Source: CAUZSH01 sp963582935 (GTDB lineage Bacteria > Pseudomonadota > Gammaproteobacteria > Francisellales > Francisellaceae). Taken from it: 18,797 nucleotides of DNA. Positions 7,800 to 14,587 of this stretch are shown one piece after another. The position numbers and the translations under genes were made by a program. Every line of letters starts with the position of its first letter. Position 1 is the stretch's first letter. The stretch covers positions 1-18,797 of the forward strand of contig CAUZSH010000038.1 of NCBI GenBank assembly GCA_963582935.1. The letters are read 5' to 3'. The notes below the pieces were generated by a model. The model did no database searches and was not told where the DNA came from. It saw nothing but the letters and a program-made list of their open reading frames with translations.

Positions 7800-8633
7800 T
7801 TATAATAGGCTTTCTGGTAAAGCAGAAGACTTGTTTACCGCATCAAATGCCATTAAGTTTTCTAGTAGCGCTTCCATTTTATACATTGGCCATGAATTGG
7901 GACCATCACTCATTGCTTTGCTTGGATCCGGATGTGTTTCCATAAAAATGCCCGCAATACCAACTGCCATTGCCGCGCGCGCCAAAACAGGTACAAATTC
8001 ACGTTGTCCACCTGAGGTTGTGCCTTGCCCACCTGGGAGCTGAACAGAGTGAGTTGCATCAAAAACAACAGGACAACCTATTTGCGCCATTACAGATAAA
8101 GAGCGCATATCTGAAACAAGGTTATTATAGCCAAAAGATGCGCCACGCTCACAAACCATAATTTGCTTATTACCCGTAGACTGAGCTTTTTTAACAACAT
8201 GCTCCATATCCCACGGGGCTAGAAATTGACCCTTCTTGATATTTACAGGAATACCCTGCTTACAGACATTTAGAATAAAGTTTGTTTGGCGGCAAAGAAA
8301 AGCAGGTGTCTGCATGACATCTACCACGGAGGCAACTTCATTTAATGGTGTATCCTCATGGACATCTGTTAGCACTGGCACACCGATTTGTTTTTTAACT
8401 TTCTCTAATATTGCCAATCCTTTCTCAACACCAAACCCTCTAAAACTGTCAATAGAGGATCTGTTCGCTTTATCAAAGGAAGATTTATAAATAAAAGGAA
8501 TACCAAGTCGGTCTGTGACTTCTTTCAAGTAACCTGCCGTATCGAGCGCTAACTGCTCACTTTCGATCACACAAGGACCTGAGATTAAAAAAAAGGGTTT
8601 ATCATTTCCAACGTCAAAAGATATCAATTTCAT
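7800..8633 (-). CDS. kdsA: 3-deoxy-D-manno-octulosonate 8-phosphate synthase KdsA, metal-dependent type
   Basis: KdsA condenses PEP with arabinose 5-phosphate to KDO 8-phosphate for lipopolysaccharide inner core. The 277-aa barrel protein has ISGPCVIESE, YKSSFDKANRSS, KKGQFLAPW, CERGASFGYNN, DATHSVQLPGG and METHPDPSKAMSDGPNS. Cys21, His195, Glu232 and Asp243 sit exactly ten residues beyond the metal ligands recalled for Aquifex aeolicus KdsA (Cys11, His185, Glu222, Asp233). The E. coli metal-independent enzyme has Asn at the Cys position (FGGMNVLES). This copy is therefore predicted to need a divalent metal. GGAAA about eight bases before ATG 8633 is the ribosome site. It is followed by eno after 56 bp. 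Confidence 0.97.
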   Translation of the reverse strand: MKLISFDVGNDKPFFLISGPCVIESEQLALDTAGYLKEVTDRLGIPFIYKSSFDKANRSSIDSFRGFGVEKGLAILEKVKKQIGVPVLTDVHEDTPLNEVASVVDVMQTPAFLCRQTNFILNVCKQGIPVNIKKGQFLAPWDMEHVVKKAQSTGNKQIMVCERGASFGYNNLVSDMRSLSVMAQIGCPVVFDATHSVQLPGGQGTTSGGQREFVPVLARAAMAVGIAGIFMETHPDPSKAMSDGPNSWPMYKMEALLENLMAFDAVNKSSALPESLL

Positions 8634-8732
8634 AATAGGTTTCCAGCAAAGGTTTTGTTTGACACCTAGTTTAGCGAGAAATATGGGAAAAGAGAAGTAT
8701 TTGAGATGTGGCTTTTAATTTTAGAGATAAAG

Positions 8733-9080
8733 CTAAACAGAGAAAGAAGAGCCGCAACCACAGGTTGTTTTAGCATTTGGGTTACGAATAATAAAATGAG
8801 CACCCTCAACATCTTCTTTATAGTCGATGTCAGCACCAATCAAATATTGAAAGCTCATTGAATCTACTAAAAGTGTGACGCCTTGATTTTCGATATGAAA
8901 ATCATCCTCGTTCACCTCTTCTTCAAAGGAAAATCCATATTGAAAACCCGAACATCCACCACCTGTAATATAGGCGCGAAGTTTAATATCTGGGTTACCT
9001 TCTTCTGTGATTAGCTCTTTCACTTTTAAGGCAGCCGCATCTGTAAAGTTTAAGGGGTTATCTGTTTGAACAACACTCAT
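8733..9080 (-). CDS. erpA: Iron-sulfur cluster insertion protein ErpA
   Basis: ErpA is an A-type carrier that receives Fe-S clusters from the IscU scaffold and delivers them to targets such as the isoprenoid enzymes IspG and IspH in E. coli. The 115-aa protein has the HesB/IscA fold signature. The three cluster ligands are Cys43 in the ErpA-style block YITGGGCSGFQYGFSF, and Cys107 and Cys109 in TTCGCGSSF at the C-terminus. The wording 'ITGGGCSGFQYGF' fits ErpA better than IscA or SufA. GAGAGG eight bases before the ATG is a good ribosome site. It follows pnp after 62 bp with a hairpin between, so expression may be partly separate. Confidence 0.93.
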   Translation of the reverse strand: MSVVQTDNPLNFTDAAALKVKELITEEGNPDIKLRAYITGGGCSGFQYGFSFEEEVNEDDFHIENQGVTLLVDSMSFQYLIGADIDYKEDVEGAHFIIRNPNAKTTCGCGSSFSV

Positions 9081-9107
9081 TAAAATACCTCTCAGTCAAA
9101 TAATGCC

Positions 9108-9127
9108 GCTCCCGCAAAAGCGAGAGC
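9108..9127 (-). terminator. Hairpin between pnp and erpA
   Basis: On the transcribed (minus) strand an 8-bp stem GCTCTCGC/GCGGGAGC (one T-G pair) closes a TTTT loop 16 bases after the pnp stop. The following bases are GGCATTATTT, a poor U-tract, so it is at best a leaky terminator. It may instead act as an mRNA 3'-end stabiliser or attenuator that lowers erpA transcription relative to pnp. Confidence 0.5.
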
Positions 9128-9142
9128 CTAAAAGCTAAATAT

Positions 9143-11236
9143 TTAAGCAGTTGCCTCTGATTTAGCCAACACAAGTTTAATTTTGCCCTGACGATCAACA
9201 TTAGCAACAGTCACAGTAACTTTTTCGCCTTCGCTATAAGCTTCTTCAGGATGATCAAAATCACCATCAAATTCAGAAATATGAAGCAATCCATCTTTGC
9301 CAGGAATCAAATTCACAAATGCACCAAAGTCCATTAGTTTCACAATCGTACCTTCATAGGTCTGACCATTTTCAACATCTAAAGTGATTTCTTCAATTCT
9401 AGCAAGTGCTTGCTCTAAAGACTGTTTACTTTGAGCAAAAATCTTAACTGAGCCATCATCAGATACATCGACTGACGCACCAGTGTCTTGTGCAAGTGCC
9501 TTAATCGTTGCACCACCTTTACCAATAATGTCTCTAATTTTTCCAGGAGCTACTTTAATCACACGCATTTGAGGGGCATGCTCAGAAAGCTCAACTCTAG
9601 AGTTTGCAAGCTCTTCATTCATGATGCCTAAAATATGAAGACGGCCTTCTTTTGCTTGATCCAGCGCGGCTGCCATAATATCACGAGTGATGCCTTTAAT
9701 TTTAATGTCCATCTGCAGTGCCGTAATACCATCTTTAGTACCCGCCACCTTAAAGTCCATATCACCAAGATGATCCTCATCACCTAGAATGTCAGAAAGA
9801 ACGGCGTACTTCCCACCTTCCTTAATCAGTCCCATTGCAATACCTGCTACAGGTGCTTTTAACGGCACACCTGCATCCATCATGGATAACGAACTACCGC
9901 AGACAGTTGCCATAGAGCTAGAGCCATTCGACTCTGTGATTTCTGACACAATACGTAAAACATAAGGATACTCTTCCTCATTTGGAAGCACATACGCCAA
10001 CGCGCGGTTCGCCAAATTAGCATGGCCAATTTCGCGGCGTTTCGGCGTACCCATAAATCCTGCTTCTCCCACACAGTAAGGAGGGAAGTTATAATGCAAC
10101 ATAAATCGACTACGTGAGTCACCTGCAATATTTTCTAAAATCTGTGCGTCACGATCATTACCAAGTGTCGTCACAACAATTGCTTGTGTTTCTCCACGTG
10201 TAAATAATGCAGAACCATGCGCACGAGGTAAAATACCTGTTCCTACGGAAATCGGGCGAATGGTTCGAGTATCACGCCCATCTATACGAGCTTTACCTGA
10301 CAGTATATTTTTACGAACATACTCTTTTTCTAAAGATGCGACAACACTAGATATTTCAGAAACCTCAATTTCAGCATCATCATGCGTATCGGCAATCATT
10401 GTTTCAATGACTTTTGCACGTAACTTTGACAGTTTTTCTGTACGTTTTTGTTTTTCAGTATGACTAAAAGCCTCTGTAATTTCAGTATAAAATTTGTCTT
10501 TAATCTCTGCTTTTAGAGATTTATTTTCAACAGACGTTTCCCACTTCCATGCAGGCTTTCCTGCATGTTTTTTAAGTTGCTCAATGGCTTCAATAATCAC
10601 TTGCATTTGCTCATGGCCATAAAGCACAGAACCAAGCATCACTTCTTCTGGTAGACAAGCAGCCTCAGACTCAACCATCAAAACAGCATCTTTTGTGCCG
10701 GCAACAATCAAATCAAGGTCAGATTCTATCATTTGTTCATGTGAAGGGTTGATGATATATTTACCATCAATAAACCCGACCCTAAGTCCGCCTACTGGGC
10801 CATCAAATGGCACACCAGATATAGCCAACGAAGCCGAAGCACCGATCAGCGCTGGCATATCTGCAGGAACTTCAGGGTCGAATGACAATACAGTCGCGAC
10901 AATTTGAACTTCATTATGAAAGCCTTTAGGGAAAAGCGGTCTAAGCGGTCTATCAATCAAACGCGATGTAAGCGTTTCATGATTTGCCGGGCGCCCTTCT
11001 CTTCTTGGAAATCCACCAGGTATTTTACCAGCAGCATATGCTTTTTCCTGATAATTAATAGTCAGCGGGAAAAAATCCATGCCTGGTTTTGCTTCTTTTC
11101 GAGCGACGGTTGTCACGAGCACAACTGTATCACCGATTGTAACAGTGACCGCAGCCGTTGCTTGGCGAGCAACACCACCGGTTTCGATAGTGACTTGACG
11201 GTTTCCTAATTCAAAGACTTCTTTAAAAATTTTCAC
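9143..11236 (-). CDS. pnp: Polyribonucleotide nucleotidyltransferase (PNPase)
   Basis: PNPase degrades RNA 3' to 5' phosphorolytically and works in the degradosome, cold adaptation and sRNA turnover. The 697-aa protein has the first RNase PH domain (GGFPRREGRPANHETLTSR), a helical linker, and the second RNase PH domain (ARIDGRDTRTIRPIS, GSALFTRGETQAIV, DILGDEDHLGDMDFKVAGT with the catalytic acidic residues). A KH domain (RDIIGKGGATIKALAQDTG) and a C-terminal S1 domain (GTIVKLMDFGAFVNL, GLLHISEFDG) follow. Length is near E. coli (711). The start codon is GTG at 11236 with AGAAGGT about ten bases upstream. It follows rpsO by only 31 bp, the usual neighbour order. Confidence 0.98.
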   Translation of the reverse strand: MKIFKEVFELGNRQVTIETGGVARQATAAVTVTIGDTVVLVTTVARKEAKPGMDFFPLTINYQEKAYAAGKIPGGFPRREGRPANHETLTSRLIDRPLRPLFPKGFHNEVQIVATVLSFDPEVPADMPALIGASASLAISGVPFDGPVGGLRVGFIDGKYIINPSHEQMIESDLDLIVAGTKDAVLMVESEAACLPEEVMLGSVLYGHEQMQVIIEAIEQLKKHAGKPAWKWETSVENKSLKAEIKDKFYTEITEAFSHTEKQKRTEKLSKLRAKVIETMIADTHDDAEIEVSEISSVVASLEKEYVRKNILSGKARIDGRDTRTIRPISVGTGILPRAHGSALFTRGETQAIVVTTLGNDRDAQILENIAGDSRSRFMLHYNFPPYCVGEAGFMGTPKRREIGHANLANRALAYVLPNEEEYPYVLRIVSEITESNGSSSMATVCGSSLSMMDAGVPLKAPVAGIAMGLIKEGGKYAVLSDILGDEDHLGDMDFKVAGTKDGITALQMDIKIKGITRDIMAAALDQAKEGRLHILGIMNEELANSRVELSEHAPQMRVIKVAPGKIRDIIGKGGATIKALAQDTGASVDVSDDGSVKIFAQSKQSLEQALARIEEITLDVENGQTYEGTIVKLMDFGAFVNLIPGKDGLLHISEFDGDFDHPEEAYSEGEKVTVTVANVDRQGKIKLVLAKSEATA

Positions 11237-11267
11237 GACTTGATTTACCTTCTATTTTCTTATTTTA

Positions 11268-11534
11268 TTAACGACGTAATCCAAGACGTTTAATCAAAGA
11301 ACGATAACGCTCAACATCTTTAGATTTCAAATAATCAAGAAGTTTGCGACGCTGGCTTACCATACGTAAAAGGCCTCTTCTTGAATGAAAATCATGGATG
11401 TGGTGTTTAAAATGTCCAGCAAGACCTAAAATGCGAGCAGTCAAAAGTGCTACTTGTACTTCAGGTGATCCTGTATCACCTTCACTTGTTTGATATTCTT
11501 GGACGATACTTTTTTTAATATCGGTGCTAATCAT
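11268..11534 (-). CDS. rpsO: 30S ribosomal protein S15
   Basis: S15 binds 16S rRNA early in small-subunit assembly at the three-way junction of helices 20-22. The 88-aa protein is full length and has the signature blocks EGDTGSPEVQVALLTARI, HDFHSRRGLLRMVSQRRKLL and the basic C-terminus RYRSLIKRLGLRR. AGGAGA stands eight bases before ATG 11534. A sigma70-type promoter lies about 60 bp upstream. The 5' untranslated stretch contains a small hairpin (AGTGGG/CCCATT) before the ribosome site; S15 is autoregulated through its leader in E. coli, but I cannot show that here. Confidence 0.98.
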   Translation of the reverse strand: MISTDIKKSIVQEYQTSEGDTGSPEVQVALLTARILGLAGHFKHHIHDFHSRRGLLRMVSQRRKLLDYLKSKDVERYRSLIKRLGLRR

Positions 11535-11597
11535 AATACTTTCTCCTAATTAAAGATATAATGGGCAGGATTACCCACTGACTATTATGCAGGGTGT

Positions 11598-11626
11598 ATT
11601 CTACGCAAGTTTTGTAAAAACAACAA
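11598..11626 (-). promoter_or_regulatory. Sigma70-type promoter of rpsO-pnp
   Basis: On the minus strand TTGTTG (11621-11626) and TAGAAT (11598-11603) are separated by exactly 17 bp. Transcription would start near 11591, giving a leader of about 57 nt before rpsO. No other gene lies between it and rpsO, which supports the assignment. Confidence 0.65.
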
Positions 11627-11812
11627 GCATAGCGTCCTACTTTATCATATGGATAAACGCTATCTAAAATTAAAAGGTTCGACACCAATAGCTTTAACTG
11701 ACAGTTAGACTTCATGCCCAGAGCATACCGTAAGGTTTATATAAAAGCAACGACAATATGTGGCCTTTAATAACCCTATTTTACAATCATCTTTTTCAGT
11801 TGCTCTAAAATG

Positions 11813-11836
11813 AAAAAAGGCTCTAATGAGCCTTTT
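11813..11836 (-). terminator. Rho-independent terminator of the sugar transporter gene
   Basis: A perfect 9-bp stem AAAAGGCTC/GAGCCTTTT with a 4-nt loop lies about 50 bp after the stop of the MFS gene. In the minus direction it runs into six T, the classic layout. It separates the transporter from the rpsO promoter region. The rest of 11535-11888 holds only the rpsO promoter and leader; I see nothing else in it. Confidence 0.85.
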
Positions 11837-11888
11837 ATTTGTATTGCAAAAACGCCAAATAAAGCGTCTTTGACTTTCCATCTACACT

Positions 11889-13340
11889 TTACGCACCAAT
11901 ATTTTTCAGTTTAACACCAGTTCTTAAGTTTTCTTCCATCTTCTCTAGTGAGACACCTTTTGTTTCAGGCGTAAAAAACCTGATCACAAGAATTCCAATA
12001 AAGCAGCAGAATGCAAAGAAGAAGAATAATTTTGCACCGCCTGCTGGGTTTGGGGTACCATTTGAGAAGGCTAAAAATGGTAATGAGAACTGAACAACCA
12101 ATGCCGCAAAAATCCAGTTTACTGCTGTCGTAATGGTCATACCTAAATCACGCCCTTTTAGCGGGAAAATTTCAGCACAGATTACCCACATGATTGGTCC
12201 TGCTGAAATGGCAAAAGCAAAGATATAAACAAGCGTTGATCCAAGAAGTGTATTCTTCATGCCAACACTTAAATGCTGTCCAACTGCTTGCAAACCAGCT
12301 TCAGTATGGAAGATATAGCCTGCTGTACATAAAGCAAGAATCATCACAGTAAACCCGAAATACATGATTGGCTTTCTACCAAGCTTATCAATAAACATGA
12401 CGGCAAGAATCGTCGTTAACATATTCACTAAGCCAACAATAACGGTTGCCGTTGTTGGGTTAGGGACACCCGCTGCTGAAAAAATAGAGGATGAATAATA
12501 AATTACCGCATTGATTCCTGATAATTGTTGCAACATTTGTAATCCAATACCCAAGGCTAGCACTTTTAAGAAAATGTTACTTTTAAATAAGGATAGAACG
12601 CTTCCTGACTTTTGAACTGTGTTACCCATATCTGAAATTTCTGTTTCTATCTCAGCTTGTGTTTCACGCACTCTATCCAAAACTTTACGAGCGTCTTTGG
12701 GTCGTTTTTTAAGCATCAACCAACGAGGTGATTTTGGAATCATGAAAACACCGATCAACATGATAGTGGCAGGGATAGTAATTGCATAAAACATCGGCCT
12801 CCAATCAGAAGCGGACTCCCCACCAATTTGATCATTGGTTAAGAAAATCATGAAAATACCCACGGTGATCATCATTTGATACATAGAAATAAATGCCCCA
12901 CGCAAACGTGTCGGTGCAATTTCAGAAAGATATAAAGGCACAGCAAAAGAAGCCACACCCACCGAAAACCCTAAGATAAATCGATAAACAGTTAGTTCTG
13001 TAATGTTTCCAGCAAAAGAACTTAATAATGAAAATACTGTAAAGATAATCGCTGTCATTAAAAGTGTGTTCTTACGGCCGATAGTACGAGAAATCATGCC
13101 ACTAAAAAGTGCACCAATTACCGAGCCCCATAAGAGTATGGCTGCAAAGCTTGCACCCTGGGACGTTGTTAAGCCTAGATCTTTAGCAATATAGGTTAAA
13201 GAGCCATTCATAAACCCTTGATCTAGGCCAAATAAGAGGCCACCAAAAGCCGCAATGATACAAATCATCACAATATAGCTTGTTTTATAACGAGTTTTTC
13301 CTGATTCTACTGCCGTATTCGGACTAAACGCCTTTTCCAT
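11889..13340 (-). CDS. Sugar-porter family MFS transporter (proton-coupled sugar uptake)
   Basis: The 483-aa protein has the 12-segment MFS layout with sugar-porter signatures. GGLLFGLDQGFMNG has Asp40 at the proton-coupling position, GRKNTLLM follows segment 2, and PLYLSEIAPTRLRGAF is the segment 4-5 motif. PKSPRWLMLKKR (usually PESPRWL) opens the central loop. QQLSGINAVIYYSS carries the sugar-contacting Gln pair and Asn, followed by DKLGRKP, MWVICAEIFP with the substrate-stacking Trp, and the closing PETKGVSLEKMEE. These match the XylE/GalP/Glf group, so a hexose or pentose is the likely substrate; which one cannot be read from sequence. AAGGA stands ten bases before ATG 13340. No sugar kinase or isomerase adjoins. 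Expression is set by a perfect-consensus promoter with a long leader. Confidence 0.93.
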   Translation of the reverse strand: MEKAFSPNTAVESGKTRYKTSYIVMICIIAAFGGLLFGLDQGFMNGSLTYIAKDLGLTTSQGASFAAILLWGSVIGALFSGMISRTIGRKNTLLMTAIIFTVFSLLSSFAGNITELTVYRFILGFSVGVASFAVPLYLSEIAPTRLRGAFISMYQMMITVGIFMIFLTNDQIGGESASDWRPMFYAITIPATIMLIGVFMIPKSPRWLMLKKRPKDARKVLDRVRETQAEIETEISDMGNTVQKSGSVLSLFKSNIFLKVLALGIGLQMLQQLSGINAVIYYSSSIFSAAGVPNPTTATVIVGLVNMLTTILAVMFIDKLGRKPIMYFGFTVMILALCTAGYIFHTEAGLQAVGQHLSVGMKNTLLGSTLVYIFAFAISAGPIMWVICAEIFPLKGRDLGMTITTAVNWIFAALVVQFSLPFLAFSNGTPNPAGGAKLFFFFAFCCFIGILVIRFFTPETKGVSLEKMEENLRTGVKLKNIGA

Positions 13341-13477
13341 AATAAGGTTTTCCTTTTAGTTTTTTTACATTAATTAAATGCTTTCTATCCATAAGCGATA
13401 CTACTTCACTACCTGGTATAGCAATCACAAATCATATTTTGTTTAATTTCTAGATAAATATCAATTGTATTTTTATT

Positions 13478-13538
13478 AGCAATATCACATTTTCTGGAAT
13501 ATAACTACTCTTTTCATGGGGCCAGTATCGATATTGCT
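13478..13538 (-). promoter_or_regulatory. Inverted-repeat structure in the transporter mRNA leader
   Basis: Within the leader of about 215 nt, a 9-bp perfect inverted repeat (AGCAATATC/GATATTGCT) flanks an inner 4-bp CCAG/CTGG repeat, which together could form a two-tier stem-loop of 61 nt. The fold does not overlap the ribosome site (about 13350) and I match it to no known riboswitch class. It may be an RNA regulatory element or a DNA binding site. Apart from this, the promoter and its dyad, I see nothing in 13341-13703. Confidence 0.4.
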
Positions 13539-13562
13539 TGATATACAGTCAATTTGTTGCGC

Positions 13563-13591
13563 ATTATACGAAAACGAGTATAAAATGTCAA
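13563..13591 (-). promoter_or_regulatory. Perfect-consensus sigma70 promoter of the sugar transporter
   Basis: The minus strand has TTGACA (13586-13591), a 17-bp spacer and TATAAT (13563-13568), which is the exact consensus. A dyad TATAC-N8-GTATA (13565-13582) spans the spacer and overlaps the -10 box, a position where a repressor would block polymerase. Start of transcription would be near 13556, leaving a leader of about 215 nt. Confidence 0.85.
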
Positions 13592-13703
13592 AACAATGAA
13601 GATATTTAACACAAATAAATCTAAATTTCGATCTCCATCTTACGATAACAGAAAACAAAACAAATGAATCTCTCAGTAAAGTAAAGTATCTGTTTTATGG
13701 CAA

Positions 13704-14189
13704 TTAAACTGTGTTTGAAACGGTTATCATCGCACTATAGCATTGAAAATCTGTGATTTCGGGGCTGTATAAATGGAGAGAAATGGAAATCCCATTGTGG
13801 ATATTTATAATTTCATGCAAGCCAACATCATTATTGATGTGCGCCACATTATTTTCTAGCAATTTGCTTGTTTGAAGTTTTATAAGCTTACCCTGAGTCT
13901 TCTGATAACGATTTTCTAATAGGCAACCACGCAAGCAAGCCATAATGCATTCTGAAGCGCCATGATCATGAATCTCTGACTTTTGCCCTGGCATCCAACC
14001 AACTAACAATAACTCAAATTTTTCATTCTTAAAAATAGAATTCCGCGCATAAGAGTCTTGATCAAAAGTTAAGTACTCAGAAAAATCAAATTCAGAAAAG
14101 TCCGTACCATTCATTATTTCTTGAAAGTCAAATAGCGTCAGGCATTCCTTTAAAGAAAATAAGAACTTTTTAACCTCTATGACACCCAT
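13704..14189 (-). CDS. Cysteine dioxygenase (cupin, CDO type I)
   Basis: CDO is a non-heme iron enzyme that oxidises L-cysteine to cysteine sulfinate, the entry to taurine and sulfite formation. The 161-aa cupin has the three iron-binding His (His74 and His76 in EIHDHGASEC, His125 in GLHEI) and the substrate-binding Arg49 (SYARNSI). The Ser-x-His-x-Tyr relay SLHLY (137-141) is present. Cys81 lies five residues after the second His, as Cys93 does in rat CDO, and Tyr141 matches rat Tyr157. Both partners of the Cys-Tyr thioether cofactor are thus present. Bacterial CDOs usually have Gly at the Cys site. Length is slightly under the mammalian 200 aa, typical for bacteria. AGGGAG nine bases before ATG 14189 sets the start. 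It lies between the tRNA and the sugar transporter and has no visible partner enzyme. Confidence 0.88.
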   Translation of the reverse strand: MGVIEVKKFLFSLKECLTLFDFQEIMNGTDFSEFDFSEYLTFDQDSYARNSIFKNEKFELLLVGWMPGQKSEIHDHGASECIMACLRGCLLENRYQKTQGKLIKLQTSKLLENNVAHINNDVGLHEIINIHNGISISLHLYSPEITDFQCYSAMITVSNTV

Positions 14190-14249
14190 CTTTATAACTC
14201 CCTGTTAAAACAACTCATTGCCTATATGTTATAAATTATTTCTATAAAT

Positions 14250-14271
14250 TTTGACGGTACATTTGACGGTA
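14250..14271. repeat. Tandem 10-bp repeat TTTGACGGTA near tRNA 3' end
   Basis: Two perfect copies of TTTGACGGTA (14250-14259 and 14262-14271) are spaced by two bases, a 12-bp period close to one helical turn. They lie about 70 bp beyond the 3' end of the tRNA gene. Such paired boxes suit a DNA-binding protein site. They resemble in style the arm-type sites found next to integrases at tRNA genes, but no integrase is in the window. Confidence 0.6.
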
Positions 14272-14341
14272 TCTGAAAATTATCTACTTTTACGCCTAAA
14301 AGATTATTCTTCATAACTTATTGAAATATATAAAGAAAGTT

Positions 14342-14418
<77 letters not shown>

Positions 14419-14431
14419 TAGAACATGGTGT

Positions 14432-14459
14432 AGTTTATCTAAAATTAGAATCATTTCAA
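14432..14459 (-). promoter_or_regulatory. Probable promoter of the tRNA gene
   Basis: On the minus strand TTGAAA (14454-14459) and TAAACT (14432-14437) are 16 bp apart, with the tRNA 5' end about 14 bases below the -10 box. This gives a short leader, as is usual for single tRNA genes. Both hexamers deviate from consensus. Confidence 0.5.
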
Positions 14460-14538
14460 GTCTTTCATAACTATATCCACGAATAGCAAACAAATATTTA
14501 TAATATATGCCGAACCAACATTTAAAATACCTATGTTT

Positions 14539-14547
14539 TGCTATACT
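14539..14547 (+). promoter_or_regulatory. Extended -10 promoter of the FMN glutamate-synthase-domain gene
   Basis: TGCTATACT is an extended -10 element (TGn plus TATACT at 14542-14547). No good -35 is seen, which extended -10 promoters tolerate. Transcription would start near 14554, placing the ATG at 14555 at the very 5' end and leaving a 34-nt leader with AGGA before ATG 14588. This favours the downstream start. Confidence 0.5.
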
Positions 14548-14587
14548 TTAATGAATGACGCTCATCAAATACAGGATATTCATCATC

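Noticed and set aside
8634..8732. Separate promoter and terminator between erpA and kdsA
   Set aside because: TAAACT near 8660 has no matching -35 box, and the GCTTT/AAAGC stem has a long loop; neither is convincing.
11527..11715. 62-codon open frame on the minus strand upstream of rpsO
   Set aside because: It contains the rpsO promoter and ribosome site and has no coding character.
14310..14330. Possible terminator of the tRNA gene
   Set aside because: The only inverted repeats in 14190-14341, such as CTTTTA/TAAAAG, are short and AT-only with no U-tract.
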